Source: Streptococcus sp. X13SY08 (GTDB lineage: Bacteria; Bacillota; Bacilli; Lactobacillales; Streptococcaceae). From it: DNA of 64,000 bases. Where the stretch lies: contig NZ_LFYO02000002.1 of assembly GCF_001182825.2 (NCBI RefSeq), positions 62,001 through 126,000 of the forward strand. The letters run 5' to 3'. Both the position numbers and the translations under genes were made by a program. The notes beneath the pieces were generated by a model that saw nothing but the letters and a program-made list of their open reading frames with translations, was not told the DNA's origin and did no database searches. The stretch's first letter is position 1. The number at the start of each line of letters is the position of its first letter. Positions 36,644 through 47,061 of the stretch are shown piece by piece.

Positions 36644-37657
36644 ATGACACAAGTATTTCAAGGACGCAGCTTCCTAGCAGAAAAAGATTTCACACGCGCA
36701 GAGTTAGAGTATTTGATTGGCTTCTCCGCTCATTTGAAAGATTTGAGAAAACGTGGGACCCCTCACCATTACTTAGAAGGCAAAAACATTGCTCTCTTGT
36801 TTGAAAAAACATCTACTCGTACACGTGCAGCTTTCACAACAGCAGCTATTGATCTTGGTGCTCATCCTGAATACCTCGGTGCTAACGATATCCAACTTGG
36901 CAAAAAAGAATCTACTGAAGATACTGCTAAAGTTTTGGGGCGCATGTTTGACGGGATTGAATTCCGTGGCTTTAGCCAACGCATGGTCGAAGAGTTGGCT
37001 GAATTCTCAGGCGTACCAGTTTGGAATGGTTTGACAGATGAATGGCACCCAACTCAAATGTTGGCAGACTATTTGACAGTTAAAGAAAACTTTGGCAAAT
37101 TAGAAGGCTTGACTTTGGTTTACTGTGGTGATGGCCGTAATAATGTTGCTAATTCCCTTCTCGTGACAGGTGCTATTCTTGGGGTCAATGTGCATATCTT
37201 CTCACCAAAAGAACTCTTCCCAGAAGATGAAATCGTGAAACTGGCAGAAGGCTATGCCAAAGAAAGTGGAGCACATATCGTCATCACAGAAGACGCAGAC
37301 GAAGCGGTAAAAGGCGCAGATGTTCTTTATACAGATGTTTGGGTATCCATGGGTGAAGAAGACAAATTCAAAGAACGTGTTGAATTGCTTCAACCATATC
37401 AAGTAAATATGGATCTTGTGAAAAAAGCTGAAAACGATAATCTTATCTTCTTGCACTGCTTGCCAGCTTTCCATGATACAAATACTGTTTATGGTAAAGA
37501 TGTCGCTGAAAAATTCGGTGTCAAAGAAATGGAAGTAACAGATGAAGTCTTCCGCAGCAAATATGCGCGTCATTTTGACCAAGCTGAAAACCGCATGCAC
37601 ACTATTAAGGCAGTTATGGCAGCGACACTTGGCAATCTCTTTATTCCAAAAGTATAA
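36644..37657 (+). CDS. arcB: Ornithine carbamoyltransferase, catabolic
   Basis: 337 residues, intact. Splits citrulline with phosphate into ornithine and carbamoyl phosphate. Carbamoyl-phosphate loop FEKTSTRTR near residue 52, [20 protein letters not shown], and [11 protein letters not shown] with the catalytic Cys. SD GAGGGAAC. Linked to arcA and followed by a 147-nt gap with two hairpins before arcC. Confidence 0.97.
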   Translation: MTQVFQGRSFLAEKDFTRAELEYLIGFSAHLKDLRKRGTPHHYLEGKNIALLFEKTSTRTRAAFTTAAIDLGAHPEYLGANDIQLGKKESTEDTAKVLGRMFDGIEFRGFSQRMVEELAEFSGVPVWNGLTDEWHPTQMLADYLTVKENFGKLEGLTLVYCGDGRNNVANSLLVTGAILGVNVHIFSPKELFPEDEIVKLAEGYAKESGAHIVITEDADEAVKGADVLYTDVWVSMGEEDKFKERVELLQPYQVNMDLVKKAENDNLIFLHCLPAFHDTNTVYGKDVAEKFGVKEMEVTDEVFRSKYARHFDQAENRMHTIKAVMAATLGNLFIPKV

Positions 37658-37688
37658 TCTAGAAACCAACTTGTAAACTACCATCAGC

Positions 37689-37760
37689 GGGAGGGTTGGG
37701 CTATTCCTTAGCCTAGTCCTCCTATTTGGTGTGATCCACCCTCATTTAAACTAAGAGGGT
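37689..37760 (+). promoter_or_regulatory. Two hairpins in the arcB-arcC intergenic RNA
   Basis: GGAGGGTTGGGCTA pairs with TAGCCTAGTCCTCC (37689-37722); ACCCTC pairs with GAGGGT (37738-37760). Neither has a T-run, so mRNA processing or stability elements are likelier than termination. Confidence 0.5.
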
Positions 37761-37804
37761 TATCCTGAAAAAGACATTCATAGAAATAGGAGACACAGAC
37801 ATTT

Positions 37805-38688
37805 ATGACAAAACGTAAAATAGTAGTAGCCTTGGGGGGCAATGCCATTCTTTCATCCGATCCATCTGCACAAGCTCAAAAAGAAGCCTTGATGCAAACA
37901 GCTAAACACTTGGTGAAATTGATTAAAAATGGGGATGATTTAATCGTTACTCACGGAAATGGTCCACAGGTGGGCAATCTTCTCTTACAAAATTTGGCAG
38001 CGGACTCAGAAAAAAATCCAGCCTTTCCACTAGACTCACTTGTAGCCATGACAGAAGGCTCAATTGGTTTCTGGCTTCAAAATGCTCTTCAAAATGCTCT
38101 TCTTGAAGAAGGAATTGAAAAAGAAGTGGCTTCTGTTGTGACGCAAGTGATTGTAGATAAGGCAGATCCAGCCTTTGAAAATTTGACCAAACCAATCGGT
38201 CCATTCTATTCAGAGGAAGAAGCAAAAGCGGAAGCAGAAAAAACTGGCGCAACTTTCAAGGAAGACGCAGGACGTGGCTGGCGTAAAGTTGTCGCTTCTC
38301 CACAACCAGTCGCTATCAAAGCATTCCAGTTGTCGAAGAAGCAGACGGAAGCTTAACCGGTGTCGAAGCCGTTATCGATAAAGACTTTGCTTCTCAACGG
38401 CTGGCAGAATTGGTCGATGCAGATCTCTTTATCGTATTGACAGGCGTAGACTATGTATTTGTCAACTTTAACAAGCCAGATCAAGCGAAATTGGAACATG
38501 TGACAGTTGCAGAATTGGAGGAATATATCCAACAAGATCAATTTGCACCGGGGTCAATGTTGCCAAAAGTACAAGCAACCATGGCCTTCGTAAACAATAA
38601 ACCAAGCTCAAAAGCAGTCATTACATCCCTTGAAAATCTTGGTGCTCTTATCGAGTCAGAAAGTGGCACGATTATTGAGAAAGACTAG
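37805..38688 (+). pseudogene. arcC: Carbamate kinase (internal gap)
   Basis: Makes ATP from carbamoyl phosphate and ADP, the energy-yielding step. Start [16 protein letters not shown], then [14 protein letters not shown]. Near 38325 the frame goes from [10 protein letters not shown] to [21 protein letters not shown], so ~15-18 residues with the Gly-rich phosphate loop (family: VAAGGGG) are missing, ~50-55 nt. [19 protein letters not shown] and the C-terminus are complete. SD-like AGGAGAC upstream. Loss would leave the deiminase pathway without ATP yield. Confidence 0.93.
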
Positions 38689-38761
38689 TTTATTTGTGGA
38701 AACCCTATTTCAATTTTTCTAAATTCTGCTATAATAAATGTAAGAGTTTTCTAAAAATATG

Positions 38762-38803
38762 AAAGGTATTTCTTTGTTGAGGAGGACGATGAAATACCTT
38801 TAA
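38762..38803 (+). promoter_or_regulatory. arcD leader hairpin carrying an exposed SD and a four-codon ORF
   Basis: AAAGGTATTTC (38762-38772) and GAAATACCTTT (38791-38801) form a perfect 11-bp stem. The loop holds GAGGAGG, and ATG at its right edge starts the ORF MKYL whose TAA ends the stem. The arcD SD (AGGAGG) comes 55 nt later. Confidence 0.5.
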
Positions 38804-38865
38804 AAATGGACATATTTCATTGAGAGTTATCTCTCACAATTCTATTTATTTAGGAGGTTGTTCAG

Positions 38866-40310
38866 ATGGAACAAGAAGTAAAAAAAGGCTTTAAGATGCC
38901 TTCGTCTTATACTGTTCTATTCATTATTATCGCTATTATGGCGATTTTGACCTGGTTCATCCCAGCTGGTTCTTATACCGTTGAGGATGGAAATGTTATT
39001 CCAGGAACATATGAAACAGTTGCGGCTAATCCACAAGGCTTCTATGAGGTGGTCATGGCACCAATTCGTGGGATGCTTGGTTACACCAACGAAGCGACAG
39101 GTGTGACGACTGATGGGGCAATCCAAGTTTCCTTCTTTATTTTGATGGTAGGTGGATTCTTGGGTGTTGTAACGGAGACAGGTGCCCTTGATGTAGGGAT
39201 TGCTTCGGTCGTGAAAAAATTCAAAGGCCGTGAAAAAATGCTCATTCCAGTCCTGATGCTTCTCTTTGCACTTGGAGGAACCACTTACGGGATGGGTGAA
39301 GAAACCATGGCATTCTATCCACTCTTGATCCCAGTCATGGTGGCGGTTGGCTTTGATACCATTACAGCTGTTTCCATTATCTTGATTGGTTCACAGATTG
39401 GATGTTTGGCCTCTACGGTCAATCCATTTGCGACAGGTGTGGCTTCTGATGCAGCTGGGATCGGCTTGGCAGAAGGGATGTTGTGGCGCATTATCTTCTT
39501 TGCTGTCACATTGAGTATTTCTATCTTCTATGTTTATCGCTACGCTAGCAAAATTGAAAAAGATCCAAGTAAATCTTATACCTTTGCGACTCGTGAAGCA
39601 GACCATGCTTACTTCAAAGTAGAACAAGTTTCTGATACACTTTCAGGTAAACAAAAAGCAGCTCTTTGGACATTTGGTTTGACCTTTGTCATTATGATTC
39701 TCGGTTTGATTCCATGGGGAGGCTTTGATATTACCTTATTTGATAATCTCAACAATTTCCTTCAAGGTATTCCAGGGTTTGGTCAACTTTTTGGACATTC
39801 TGCTGCTTTGGGTACTTGGTACTTCCCAGAAATCACTATGCTCTTCTTGATGATGGCTATCTTGGTAGGTATTCTTTATCGCATGGAAGAATCTCGTTTC
39901 ATCACTGTCTTTATGAATGGTGTAGCCGTATGATTACAGCGACCATCCTCAAATGGGGTGAAAATGGCTTGTCTGGTCTTCCATCTCAATTGTTTATCAT
40001 CTTGACCTACATTTTCTACTTGCCAATGTCCTTCTTGATCCCATCAACTTCTGGTTTGGCTGGTGCAACAATGGGTATCATGGCTCCTCTTGGTGAATTT
40101 GCCAATGTTCCTGCTCACCTCGTCATCACAGCCTACCAAGCTGCATCAGGTATCTTGAACTTGATTACACCAACATCAGGTATCGTTATGGGTGCTCTCG
40201 CTCTTGGTCGTATTGATATTACTACTTGGTGGAAATACATCGGCAAATTGATCGTCATGATTTTTGTGGCAAGTATTGCTATTCTCGTACTCGCAACCTT
40301 CTTTATATAG
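38866..40310 (+). pseudogene. arcD: Arginine/ornithine antiporter-type membrane protein (YfcC/ArcD family, internal gap)
   Basis: Imports arginine in exchange for ornithine for the deiminase pathway. Many-helix transporter of the YfcC type: SYTVLFIIIAIMAILTWFIPAGSYTV at the start, GMGEETMAFYPLLIPVMVAVGFD, and STVNPFATGVASDAAGIG. Break near 39925: FITVFMNG to RMITATILKWGENGLSGLP in another frame, losing ~20 residues of one helix (~60 nt). SD AGGAGG 8 nt before ATG. A TATAAT near 38732 suggests its own promoter too. Confidence 0.88.
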
Positions 40311-40339
40311 TTTTTATATAGTATAATAGAATAGAGCAA

Positions 40340-40387
40340 TGGAAAACTTTCACTCATAAGATTTAGGGTTGAAAGTTTTCTCGTTTT
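40340..40387 (+). terminator. Terminator between arcD and the dipeptidase gene
   Basis: GGAAAACTTTCA / TTGAAAGTTTTC with a 16-nt loop and TCGTTTT. Confidence 0.75.
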
Positions 40388-40408
40388 ACCTGCTAGAAAG
40401 GATTTAGA

Positions 40409-41752
40409 ATGAAAGCATTTATAACCAAGCAACATCAAGAAGATGTCACCCGTGCCATTCAAGATTTAGTAGCATTCCCATCTGTTTTAGATGAAGAAGA
40501 TGGTAGTGGTACGCCATTTGGTCAATCGATTCAGGATGTCCTCGAACATACTTTACAATTAACAGAAAAACTAGGATTTTCAACTTACCTTGACCCCGAA
40601 GGCTACTACGGTTATGCAGAAATTGGTCAAGGTGAGGAAACCCTGGCTGTGCTCTGCCATTTAGATGTAGTCCCCGCAGGTGATTTAGAGAAATGGCGTA
40701 CGCCACCCTTTGAAGGGGTCATCAAAGACGGTGTGCTCTATGGACGCGGTGTCCAAGATGACAAGGGACCTTCTATGCTAGCGCTCTTTGCAGTCAAGGC
40801 GCTCTTGGATGCGGGTGTGATTTTCAATAAGAAAATTCGTTTTATTTTCGGTACAGACGAGGAGACTCTTTGGCGCTGCATGAATCGCTACAATGAACTG
40901 GAAAAACCAGCGACGATGGGCTTTGCGCCAGATTCAGCATTTCCATTAACCTATGCGGAAAAAAGTCTCTTGCAAGCCAAATTGATTGGTCCCGGACATG
41001 AAAGTTTGCAAATTGAGGCTGGGCAAGCCTATAATGTAGTCCCTGCCAAGGCGACCTATCAGGGTGAGTGGCTGGAACAAGTGAAGTCAGATTTGGATAA
41101 ACTTGGTTTTGACTACGACGATGATGGAGGTGCTTTAACCGTTCTTGGCCGATCACGGCATTCGAAAGATGCAACAAAAGGTATTAATGCCATTGTACGT
41201 TTGGCGAAAGTTCTTCAAGAACATGTTCATCATCCGGCACTTCAATTTATGGCACAAGTCATTGGAGAAGATGCAACGGGAACAAGTCTATTTGGAGTTA
41301 TTGAGGATGAGCCATCTGGTCAGCTCAGCTTTAATATGGCTGGTTTGACCATTGATCAAGAGCATTCTGAAATTCGCTTGGACCTTCGTATTCCAGTTTT
41401 GGCGGACAAGGAAAAGTTGGTGGACGTTCTCAGCCAAAAAGCAGCAGAACTGGGTCTGACTTATGAAGAATATGATTACCTTGCACCGCTCTATGTGCCA
41501 TTAGACAGTGAATTGGTATCGACCTTGATGGCGGTTTATCAAGACAAGACAGGGGATATGCGACCTGCTAAATCATCAGGTGGAGCAACCTTTGCCCGGA
41601 CCATGCCAAATTGTGTGGCCTTTGGAGCATGCTTCCCTCATGTAGCATCTACTGAGCATCAAGAAAATGAATGTGCCCCACTAGATGCACTCTATAAGGC
41701 TATGGATATTTATGCTGAAGCTATTTATCGCTTGGCTAGCAATCCTTTATAA
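40409..41752 (+). CDS. M20 family dipeptidase (PepV/ArcT-like)
   Basis: 447 residues. Metallopeptidase of the Sapep/PepV type: metal motifs LAVLCHLDVVPAGD, YGRGVQDDKGP, FGTDEETLW, APDSAFP, and a C-terminal SGGATFARTMPN. It removes N-terminal residues from small peptides, possibly arginine-containing ones. In streptococcal arginine deiminase clusters this gene (sometimes called arcT or arcH) supplies arginine; that role is inference. Good SD AAAGGA. Confidence 0.88.
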   Translation: MKAFITKQHQEDVTRAIQDLVAFPSVLDEEDGSGTPFGQSIQDVLEHTLQLTEKLGFSTYLDPEGYYGYAEIGQGEETLAVLCHLDVVPAGDLEKWRTPPFEGVIKDGVLYGRGVQDDKGPSMLALFAVKALLDAGVIFNKKIRFIFGTDEETLWRCMNRYNELEKPATMGFAPDSAFPLTYAEKSLLQAKLIGPGHESLQIEAGQAYNVVPAKATYQGEWLEQVKSDLDKLGFDYDDDGGALTVLGRSRHSKDATKGINAIVRLAKVLQEHVHHPALQFMAQVIGEDATGTSLFGVIEDEPSGQLSFNMAGLTIDQEHSEIRLDLRIPVLADKEKLVDVLSQKAAELGLTYEEYDYLAPLYVPLDSELVSTLMAVYQDKTGDMRPAKSSGGATFARTMPNCVAFGACFPHVASTEHQENECAPLDALYKAMDIYAEAIYRLASNPL

Positions 41753-41757
41753 GATAA

Positions 41758-41798
41758 GAAAAAACTTCGTGTGCCCGTTGGCATACGAAGTTTTATTG
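41758..41798. terminator. Bidirectional terminator between the dipeptidase gene and argR
   Basis: AAAACTTCGTGTGCC CGTT GGCATACGAAGTTTT, overlapping the argR stop codon. Confidence 0.92.
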
Positions 41799-42269
41799 TT
41801 GCTTGCTAAAGAAAAATGGCGGCGTATATTGCTTGAGTTGATCAAAGCAAGATAGAGCTGCCTCCTTATCCTCGCAAATAATAAGGCAAACATCGTCACC
41901 ACAGACAGTTGCAATGATTTCTGGGATTTCCATGGCATCTAAGATAGAGCCAAAGGATTGCGCTAAGCCGGGCAAGGTTTTTAATACTACTTGGTTTTGC
42001 ACAGGTTTGAGCATAACCAAGGCATCTTCCATGTAGAAGCGCAGTCGCTTTTCCCAACGAGAAGGGGCAATGCTGTTAATAACATAATGGGCACTGTCAT
42101 CATCATTGACCTTGACTAGATTGAGCAGCTTGATATCCCGGGAAAGGGTTGATTGAGTAACTGAAATACCATTTAATTCTAATAACTCTTGTAGTTCCAG
42201 CTGGGTATGGATTTTCTTTTCAGAAATGAGAGACCGAATCAGTTGATGACGGCTTTCTATTTTATTCAT
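41793..42269 (-). CDS. argR: Arginine repressor ArgR/ArcR-family
   Basis: 158 residues, intact. N-terminal winged HTH ([26 protein letters not shown]) and C-terminal arginine-binding, hexamerising domain ([19 protein letters not shown]). Regulates the arginine deiminase or biosynthesis genes with arginine. Encoded opposite to the arc cluster, 11 nt after queA on the minus strand. Confidence 0.93.
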   Translation of the reverse strand: MNKIESRHQLIRSLISEKKIHTQLELQELLELNGISVTQSTLSRDIKLLNLVKVNDDDSAHYVINSIAPSRWEKRLRFYMEDALVMLKPVQNQVVLKTLPGLAQSFGSILDAMEIPEIIATVCGDDVCLIICEDKEAALSCFDQLKQYTPPFFFSKQQ

Positions 42270-42280
42270 AGATGATTCCT

Positions 42281-43309
42281 TTATTGGACAAACATAGCAT
42301 CGCCGAAGCTGAAGAAGCGGTAGTGCTCGTCAACAGCGTGTTTATAGGCTTCAAGAACGAATTCACGACCCGCAAAGGCAGCAACCAACATGACCAAAGT
42401 CGATTTTGGTAAGTGGAAATTAGTTGAAAAAGCATCCACAACTTTGAAATCATAGCCTGGTTTGATGAAAATATTGGTCCAGCCAGAGTCAGCTTCTAGA
42501 CGACCATCAAATTTATTGCCGATAGTTTCCAAGGTGCGAATAGAGGTAGTGCCGACTGCAATCACTCGCCCACCAGCTGCCTTGACCTGATTGAGCGTGT
42601 CAGCAGCTTCCTGAGACAAACTGTAGAATTCAGAATGCATCTCATGCTCATCGACATTATCGACAGAGACAGGACGGAAAGTTCCGAGCCCAACGTGAAG
42701 CGTCAGGTAAACTAGATGAATGCCTTTAGCTTGAATTTTTTTTAGTAACTCTGTTGTAAAATGCAGACCTGCCGTTGGAGCAGCAGCGGAGCCATTTTCT
42801 TTGGCATAGACTGTCTGGTAGCGCTCGCGGTCCTCTAATTTTTCATGGATATAGGGTGGCAGAGGCATTTCGCCCAAGCTCTCCAAGACTTCTAGGAAAA
42901 TACCTTGGTAAGAAAATTCAACAATGCGACCGCCGTGTTCCAATTCTTTCACAACGGTGGCGCTCAAGCGACCATCGCCAAACTCGATTTTTGTCCCAAC
43001 TTTGAGGCGTTTTGCTGGTTTTGCAAGGACTTCCCACTGGTCACCCTCCATATTTTTCAGGAGAAGAAATTCTACATGTCCATGTGTATCTGATTTTTGA
43101 CCATAAAGACGGGCAGGAAGGACACGGGTATTGTTCATGACAAGAGCATCGCCAGGCTGCAATTGGTCAACGATATGGTCAAAATGAGTATCGACCATCG
43201 TTTGTTTTTGGTGGTCAAGAAATAATAATTTAGAAGCGTCACGTTTTTCGAGTGGCGTCTGTGCGATGAGTTCTTCTGGTAAATCAAAATCAAAATCTGC
43301 TGTATTCAT
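42281..43309 (-). CDS. queA: S-adenosylmethionine:tRNA ribosyltransferase-isomerase QueA
   Basis: 342 residues, intact. Transfers the ribosyl part of SAM to 7-aminomethyl-7-deazaguanine in tRNA, making epoxyqueuosine, the substrate of QueG found at 3.6 kb. Motifs: [56 protein letters not shown], and GTTSIRTLE. Divergent from nagB as in other streptococci. Confidence 0.96.
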   Translation of the reverse strand: MNTADFDFDLPEELIAQTPLEKRDASKLLFLDHQKQTMVDTHFDHIVDQLQPGDALVMNNTRVLPARLYGQKSDTHGHVEFLLLKNMEGDQWEVLAKPAKRLKVGTKIEFGDGRLSATVVKELEHGGRIVEFSYQGIFLEVLESLGEMPLPPYIHEKLEDRERYQTVYAKENGSAAAPTAGLHFTTELLKKIQAKGIHLVYLTLHVGLGTFRPVSVDNVDEHEMHSEFYSLSQEAADTLNQVKAAGGRVIAVGTTSIRTLETIGNKFDGRLEADSGWTNIFIKPGYDFKVVDAFSTNFHLPKSTLVMLVAAFAGREFVLEAYKHAVDEHYRFFSFGDAMFVQ

Positions 43310-43316
43310 AGGTCTC

Positions 43317-43490
43317 CTAGGTACTAAAAATCACAAAAATAAAATAGACAATCAAGGCTAACGGGGCAATCATAAGTAGACTTCCAAGGATAGCAAGGCT
43401 GATTTTCGCAGCACGATGTTGTCTGAAAATATAGGCTAAGATTACGAGAAATAATCCTGCTAAAAATACGAGTAAAAGTTCAAATGTCAT
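43317..43490 (-). CDS. Small two-helix membrane protein
   Basis: 57 residues starting [20 protein letters not shown]; second helix [20 protein letters not shown]. The two helices are joined by basic FRQHRAAK. Ends 7 nt before queA, so likely in its transcript. Not recognised; no weak homologue comes to mind. Confidence 0.6.
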   Translation of the reverse strand: MTFELLLVFLAGLFLVILAYIFRQHRAAKISLAILGSLLMIAPLALIVYFIFVIFST

Positions 43491-43526
43491 GAACTCATTA
43501 TACCATATTTTTTCTAAAGTTATCAC

Positions 43527-43555
43527 TTGACAAAAATTGGTATAGATCACATAAT
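43527..43555 (+). promoter_or_regulatory. nagB promoter with NagR-type operator
   Basis: TTGACA (43527-43532), 17-nt spacer, CATAAT (43550-43555). The spacer holds ATTGGTATAGATCAC, close to the TGGTCTAGACCA palindrome of GntR-family NagR/DasR sites, 10 of 12 bases. Confidence 0.55.
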
Positions 43556-43584
43556 AAGGTCAAGAAAAATTTAGGGAGGCATGT

Positions 43585-44286
43585 ATGAAAGTCATTACCG
43601 TAAAAGACGCCAAAGAAGGCGGGAAAGTAGCATTTGAACTCGTCAAAGAAACGATTGAAAAAGGAGCACAGGTTTTAGGACTTGCCACTGGTTCGACGCC
43701 TGTTGATTTTTACAAGGAAGTGGTTAAAAGCGATTTAGATTTATCTACATTAACCTCTGTAAACTTGGACGAATACGTAGGGCTTTCAGCGGAAAATGAG
43801 CAGAGCTACGCTTATTTTATGAAAGAGCATTTATTTGATGCGAAGCCGTTTAAAGTCAGTTATTTACCGAATGGCTTAGCTGAAAATCCTGAACAAGAAG
43901 TAGTTCGCTACAATCAAATCCTCGCGGATCATCCAGTAGAGGTGCAAATATTGGGTCTGGGTCGAAATGGTCACATTGGCTTTAATGAGCCAGATTCTTC
44001 CTTTGAAGGGGTAACGCGTGTGGTGGATTTGGAGCCATCTACGATTGCTGCTAATGCCCGATTCTTTGAAGATGAAAGCCAAGTTCCTCGTCAAGCTTAT
44101 TCTATGGGGATTGCTAATATCTTAGCCGCAAAAACGATTGTCCTTATGGCCTATGGCAGTGAAAAAGCTGACGCTGTGTATGGTATGGTCAAAGGACCAG
44201 TTACAGAAAGTCTACCAGCTAGTGTCCTTCAAAAACATCCAGATGTTGTAGTCATTGTAGATGAAGCAGCAGCTGAAAAATTATAA
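43585..44286 (+). CDS. nagB: Glucosamine-6-phosphate deaminase
   Basis: 233 residues, intact. Converts glucosamine-6-phosphate to fructose-6-phosphate and ammonia, feeding amino sugars into glycolysis. Motifs: [24 protein letters not shown] with the catalytic Asp, [14 protein letters not shown], and [21 protein letters not shown] NagR-like operator sits in its promoter. Confidence 0.96.
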   Translation: MKVITVKDAKEGGKVAFELVKETIEKGAQVLGLATGSTPVDFYKEVVKSDLDLSTLTSVNLDEYVGLSAENEQSYAYFMKEHLFDAKPFKVSYLPNGLAENPEQEVVRYNQILADHPVEVQILGLGRNGHIGFNEPDSSFEGVTRVVDLEPSTIAANARFFEDESQVPRQAYSMGIANILAAKTIVLMAYGSEKADAVYGMVKGPVTESLPASVLQKHPDVVVIVDEAAAEKL

Positions 44287-44290
44287 GGAG

Positions 44291-44322
44291 AAAACCTCAG
44301 ACCGCTTGGTCCGAGGCTTTTT
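44291..44322 (+). terminator. Terminator after nagB
   Basis: AACCTCAGACC GCTT GGTCCGAGG followed by CTTTTT. Confidence 0.9.
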
Positions 44323-44328
44323 CTATGC

Positions 44329-44341
44329 TATACTGAAGGTA
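44329..44341 (+). promoter_or_regulatory. Extended -10 promoter, leaderless pseudouridine synthase transcript
   Basis: TGCTATACT ends 6 nt before the ATG; same layout as dinG and holA. Confidence 0.6.
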
Positions 44342-44823
44342 TGCGTTTAGATAAATTACTGGCTCAAGCAGGCTATGGTAGCCGCAATCAGATAAAGAAA
44401 CTCATTCGCGGTCGGCAAGTCCGCATTGATGGTGCTTATGCCAGCTCAGACGGACAAAATGTAGATCCCGCCTTGCATCATATCACCATTTCAAGGAAAG
44501 AGCTCCGCCATGCTCCAGACGTCTATTATCTCCTTCACAAACCGCAAGGAGTGGTGTCTGCTCGTATAGATAGAAATCACCAGACCGTCATTGACTTGAT
44601 TGCGCCAAAGGATCGGGCAGAGGGCCTCTATCCAGTGGGGCGCTTGGATCGCGACACAGAAGGACTGGTCCTTTTGACCAATAATGGCCCACTGGGATTT
44701 CGCATGCTCCACCCCAAGCACCATGTCACAAAGACCTATTATGTAGAAGTGAATGGACTGTTAGAGCGGGATGCTCCCGCCTTTTTTGAAAATGGCATCC
44801 GCACGAAGTCGTCATTCATTTGA
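44341..44823 (+). pseudogene. rsuA: 16S rRNA pseudouridine(516) synthase RsuA, C-terminal third missing
   Basis: S4 domain at the start (MRLDKLLAQAGYGSRNQIKK), linker, then the catalytic GRLDRDTEGLVLLTNNG with the nucleophilic Asp, and HVTKTYYVEV. It stops at 44821 after FFENGIRTKSSF, about 80 residues before the usual end, so the KKMF-type RNA-binding part is gone. 44824-44970 shows a short open stretch (VDILQVDHLTKEEVGQKVKE) that is not an RsuA end, so the 3' end was replaced by other sequence. Confidence 0.82.
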
Positions 44824-45328
44824 AGATTACCTACAGGATTTTCTACCCTGAAAACGTAAATGACTCTTTTCTAAAGGAAATGTAGATATTCTTCAGGTTG
44901 ATCATCTGACGAAAGAAGAAGTTGGACAAAAAGTTAAAGAATGGTGCAATAAACAACTAAAAAAAGACAAAAATAGATAGGGGAAGTGTTACTTTCTCTA
45001 TCTATTTTAATTGTTTTAACTAACTTTTTCCTACTTTTAGATATGGATAAAAATAAATGCGTTTTCATTTTAGTAAATCTTAGCTAAGCAATAATCTATA
45101 TGCTATAATATAATAAAAATGTCAACCATGATTTTAAAAACTATGTAAAACACACCTAGACGGATATTCAATCGTGAAATGGATTGAGGTCTTTCAACCT
45201 ATTTTTGGAATAATAAAAGGAAATAAGGTACTTTGATGTTAAGAGATTGATGTCCTTTTCTTATTTTATCAAGGGATTATAAAATGGAAAAGGTTGTGAA
45301 TGGCGCTAAGAAGGAGGGGTAGAACTCA
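44824..45328 (+). other. Intergenic region with a gene remnant and the pilus promoter
   Basis: 44882-44980 encodes an unrecognised C-terminal remnant (HLTKEEVGQKVKEWCNKQ) ending in TAG without its own start. At 45101 an extended -10 TGCTATAAT begins a ~215-nt leader to the pilus adhesin gene. No other gene is seen. Confidence 0.5.
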
Positions 45329-47061
45329 GTGGAGAGAAAATGTAAAGTACAATTTAAAGTCAAAAGTTTGCTTAGAAGAGTATTTTTAGCAGTATTTCTT
45401 CTGTCTATTATTACTCCTTCCCAATTGGTATTAGCACAGGATCCAGGGGTAGAGGAAACATTTTTTTATCCATTTAACGCTACTTTTCCTAATAAGATGC
45501 CTACTAATGGTTACTACACAATCAATAAAGAAGCAGGGAAACTTTGGGTGGAGACCAATGGGTGGAAGAACCCACACGTGACAAACCTTTTGATTACCAA
45601 AATTTTAAACACATTACCATCCAAAAATACTATAATTACGAACGGCGCAGTATTTTGTGGAATGTGACTTTCCGTGAAAATAATAATTACGGCTGGAATC
45701 CGAGAATAGGGGTCTACCTTCCTCATCAGGATGATCCAAGATATACCTTAATTTCTCCTTCTGACTCGACCAATTCCTATAGTCCTGATACTCCTAGCTC
45801 AATCGATGCTTGGAAGAAAGACCCTGGACTAATTACCAAAGCTACTGTTGAGTCTTATGATAAAACAAACTCAAAATTTCCAATCATCTGTGGGATAAAA
45901 TGATTACACAATTCATTGGTGGTACCGAGGGAGGTAGTAATTTGAACGCCTTCAAGGATTCCGCCATCTTTCCAAAAACCTTTTTAGAACGGTACGTGGC
46001 TGTGGAATATTCGGGCTATGCTATGAAAAATAAAGAGGTGACATGGGAATTTGTGACGGTACACCAAGATCCAACTATTGATTTGGAGAAGGATCCACTG
46101 ATTGCCTTTATATATAAGGGACAATGGACAGATAATGTAGGTTATCCAAAGTTTGCGGCGTCTGGTCCATTAGGGAGGGCCGCCTATAAAGAGTTTCGAC
46201 ACAAAGACATCTATGTGGATGATTTAAATCAAGCAACTGCTCAGTTAACAGCTGGAACTAATCCTACTCTGACGCAAAAAAATTGAAAATTCGGTCGTAG
46301 AGGAAACACGTAAACTCTACATGACTTATAGCGATGTCCCTCGGCAAAAAGAGCCAACGAATGTGTACAATCCAGATGGACTATCTCCACAACAAGAAAA
46401 TCTTCAATTTTTAGACAGTAGGACAGGGAGTTTGGTGGAACCAACCCCTGTCAATATGTATACGACGGATGGCATAACCACGCAAAAATTAACTGAAAAT
46501 ATTCTGAAATACAAGTTACTGTTTAAAGATAATTCCGCTTACTCGATTCCAGTAACAGAAATCTTAAAGCAGGTTGAACTGACCGTTGCACCGCAGGAGC
46601 AGACGATTCTTGAGGGAGAAAAAGTCAATATCGGATTAACAGTAAACGATCCTGACTTTCCAGCAGAACGCATCAATGTTCCCCCAGTTGGGCAATTGCC
46701 AGATGGTTTAGCTTGGGATCCTACTACGAAAACGATAACGGGATCACCTAAGGTGGATTGGGCGACAATACCTGGAAATTCCGGGGAAAAAGTGGCGAAT
46801 ATCTCATTTGAAGTTTCCCTCAAGCAAGAAGATGGAAACATAAATGAAAGTACTCGAAAAATAATTACTATATCCGTTAAACAGGATCCAGCTTTAGTTC
46901 CCGTCGGTGTCCGAGACTATGGCTATCCGATTCCTATTTTGATAGCATTGGTTGGTTTGCTGTCTAGTGGTTTCATGTATCTTCGTATCAGAAAGGAGTC
47001 CTATGACAGCAACATCTGCCAGCATCATGGCAGCAGAACCGATAGTAACGCCATTACCTAA
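45329..47061 (+). pseudogene. Pilus tip adhesin-like protein (at least three frameshifts)
   Basis: GTG start with AAGGAGG. Signal peptide (VFLAVFLLSIITPSQLVLAQ), then a large ectodomain across four frames: shift near 45565 in a G-run, near 45880 (DKTNSK to NHLWDKMITQFIGG), and A7 in place of A6 near 46278 (NPTLTQK to IENSVVEETRK). The C-terminal part holds a He_PIG-like Ig domain (QLPDGLAWDPTTKTITGSPK), and ends with VPVGV, a hydrophobic helix and RKE: an aberrant sorting signal. By order it is the Cpa/adhesin position of an FCT-type pilus. Its frame runs through the pilin start. Confidence 0.7.

Noticed and set aside
36020..37684. Minus-strand ORFs opposite arcA and arcB
   Set aside because: Phe/Ile/Cys-rich shadows of highly expressed genes, with no SD or conserved motif.
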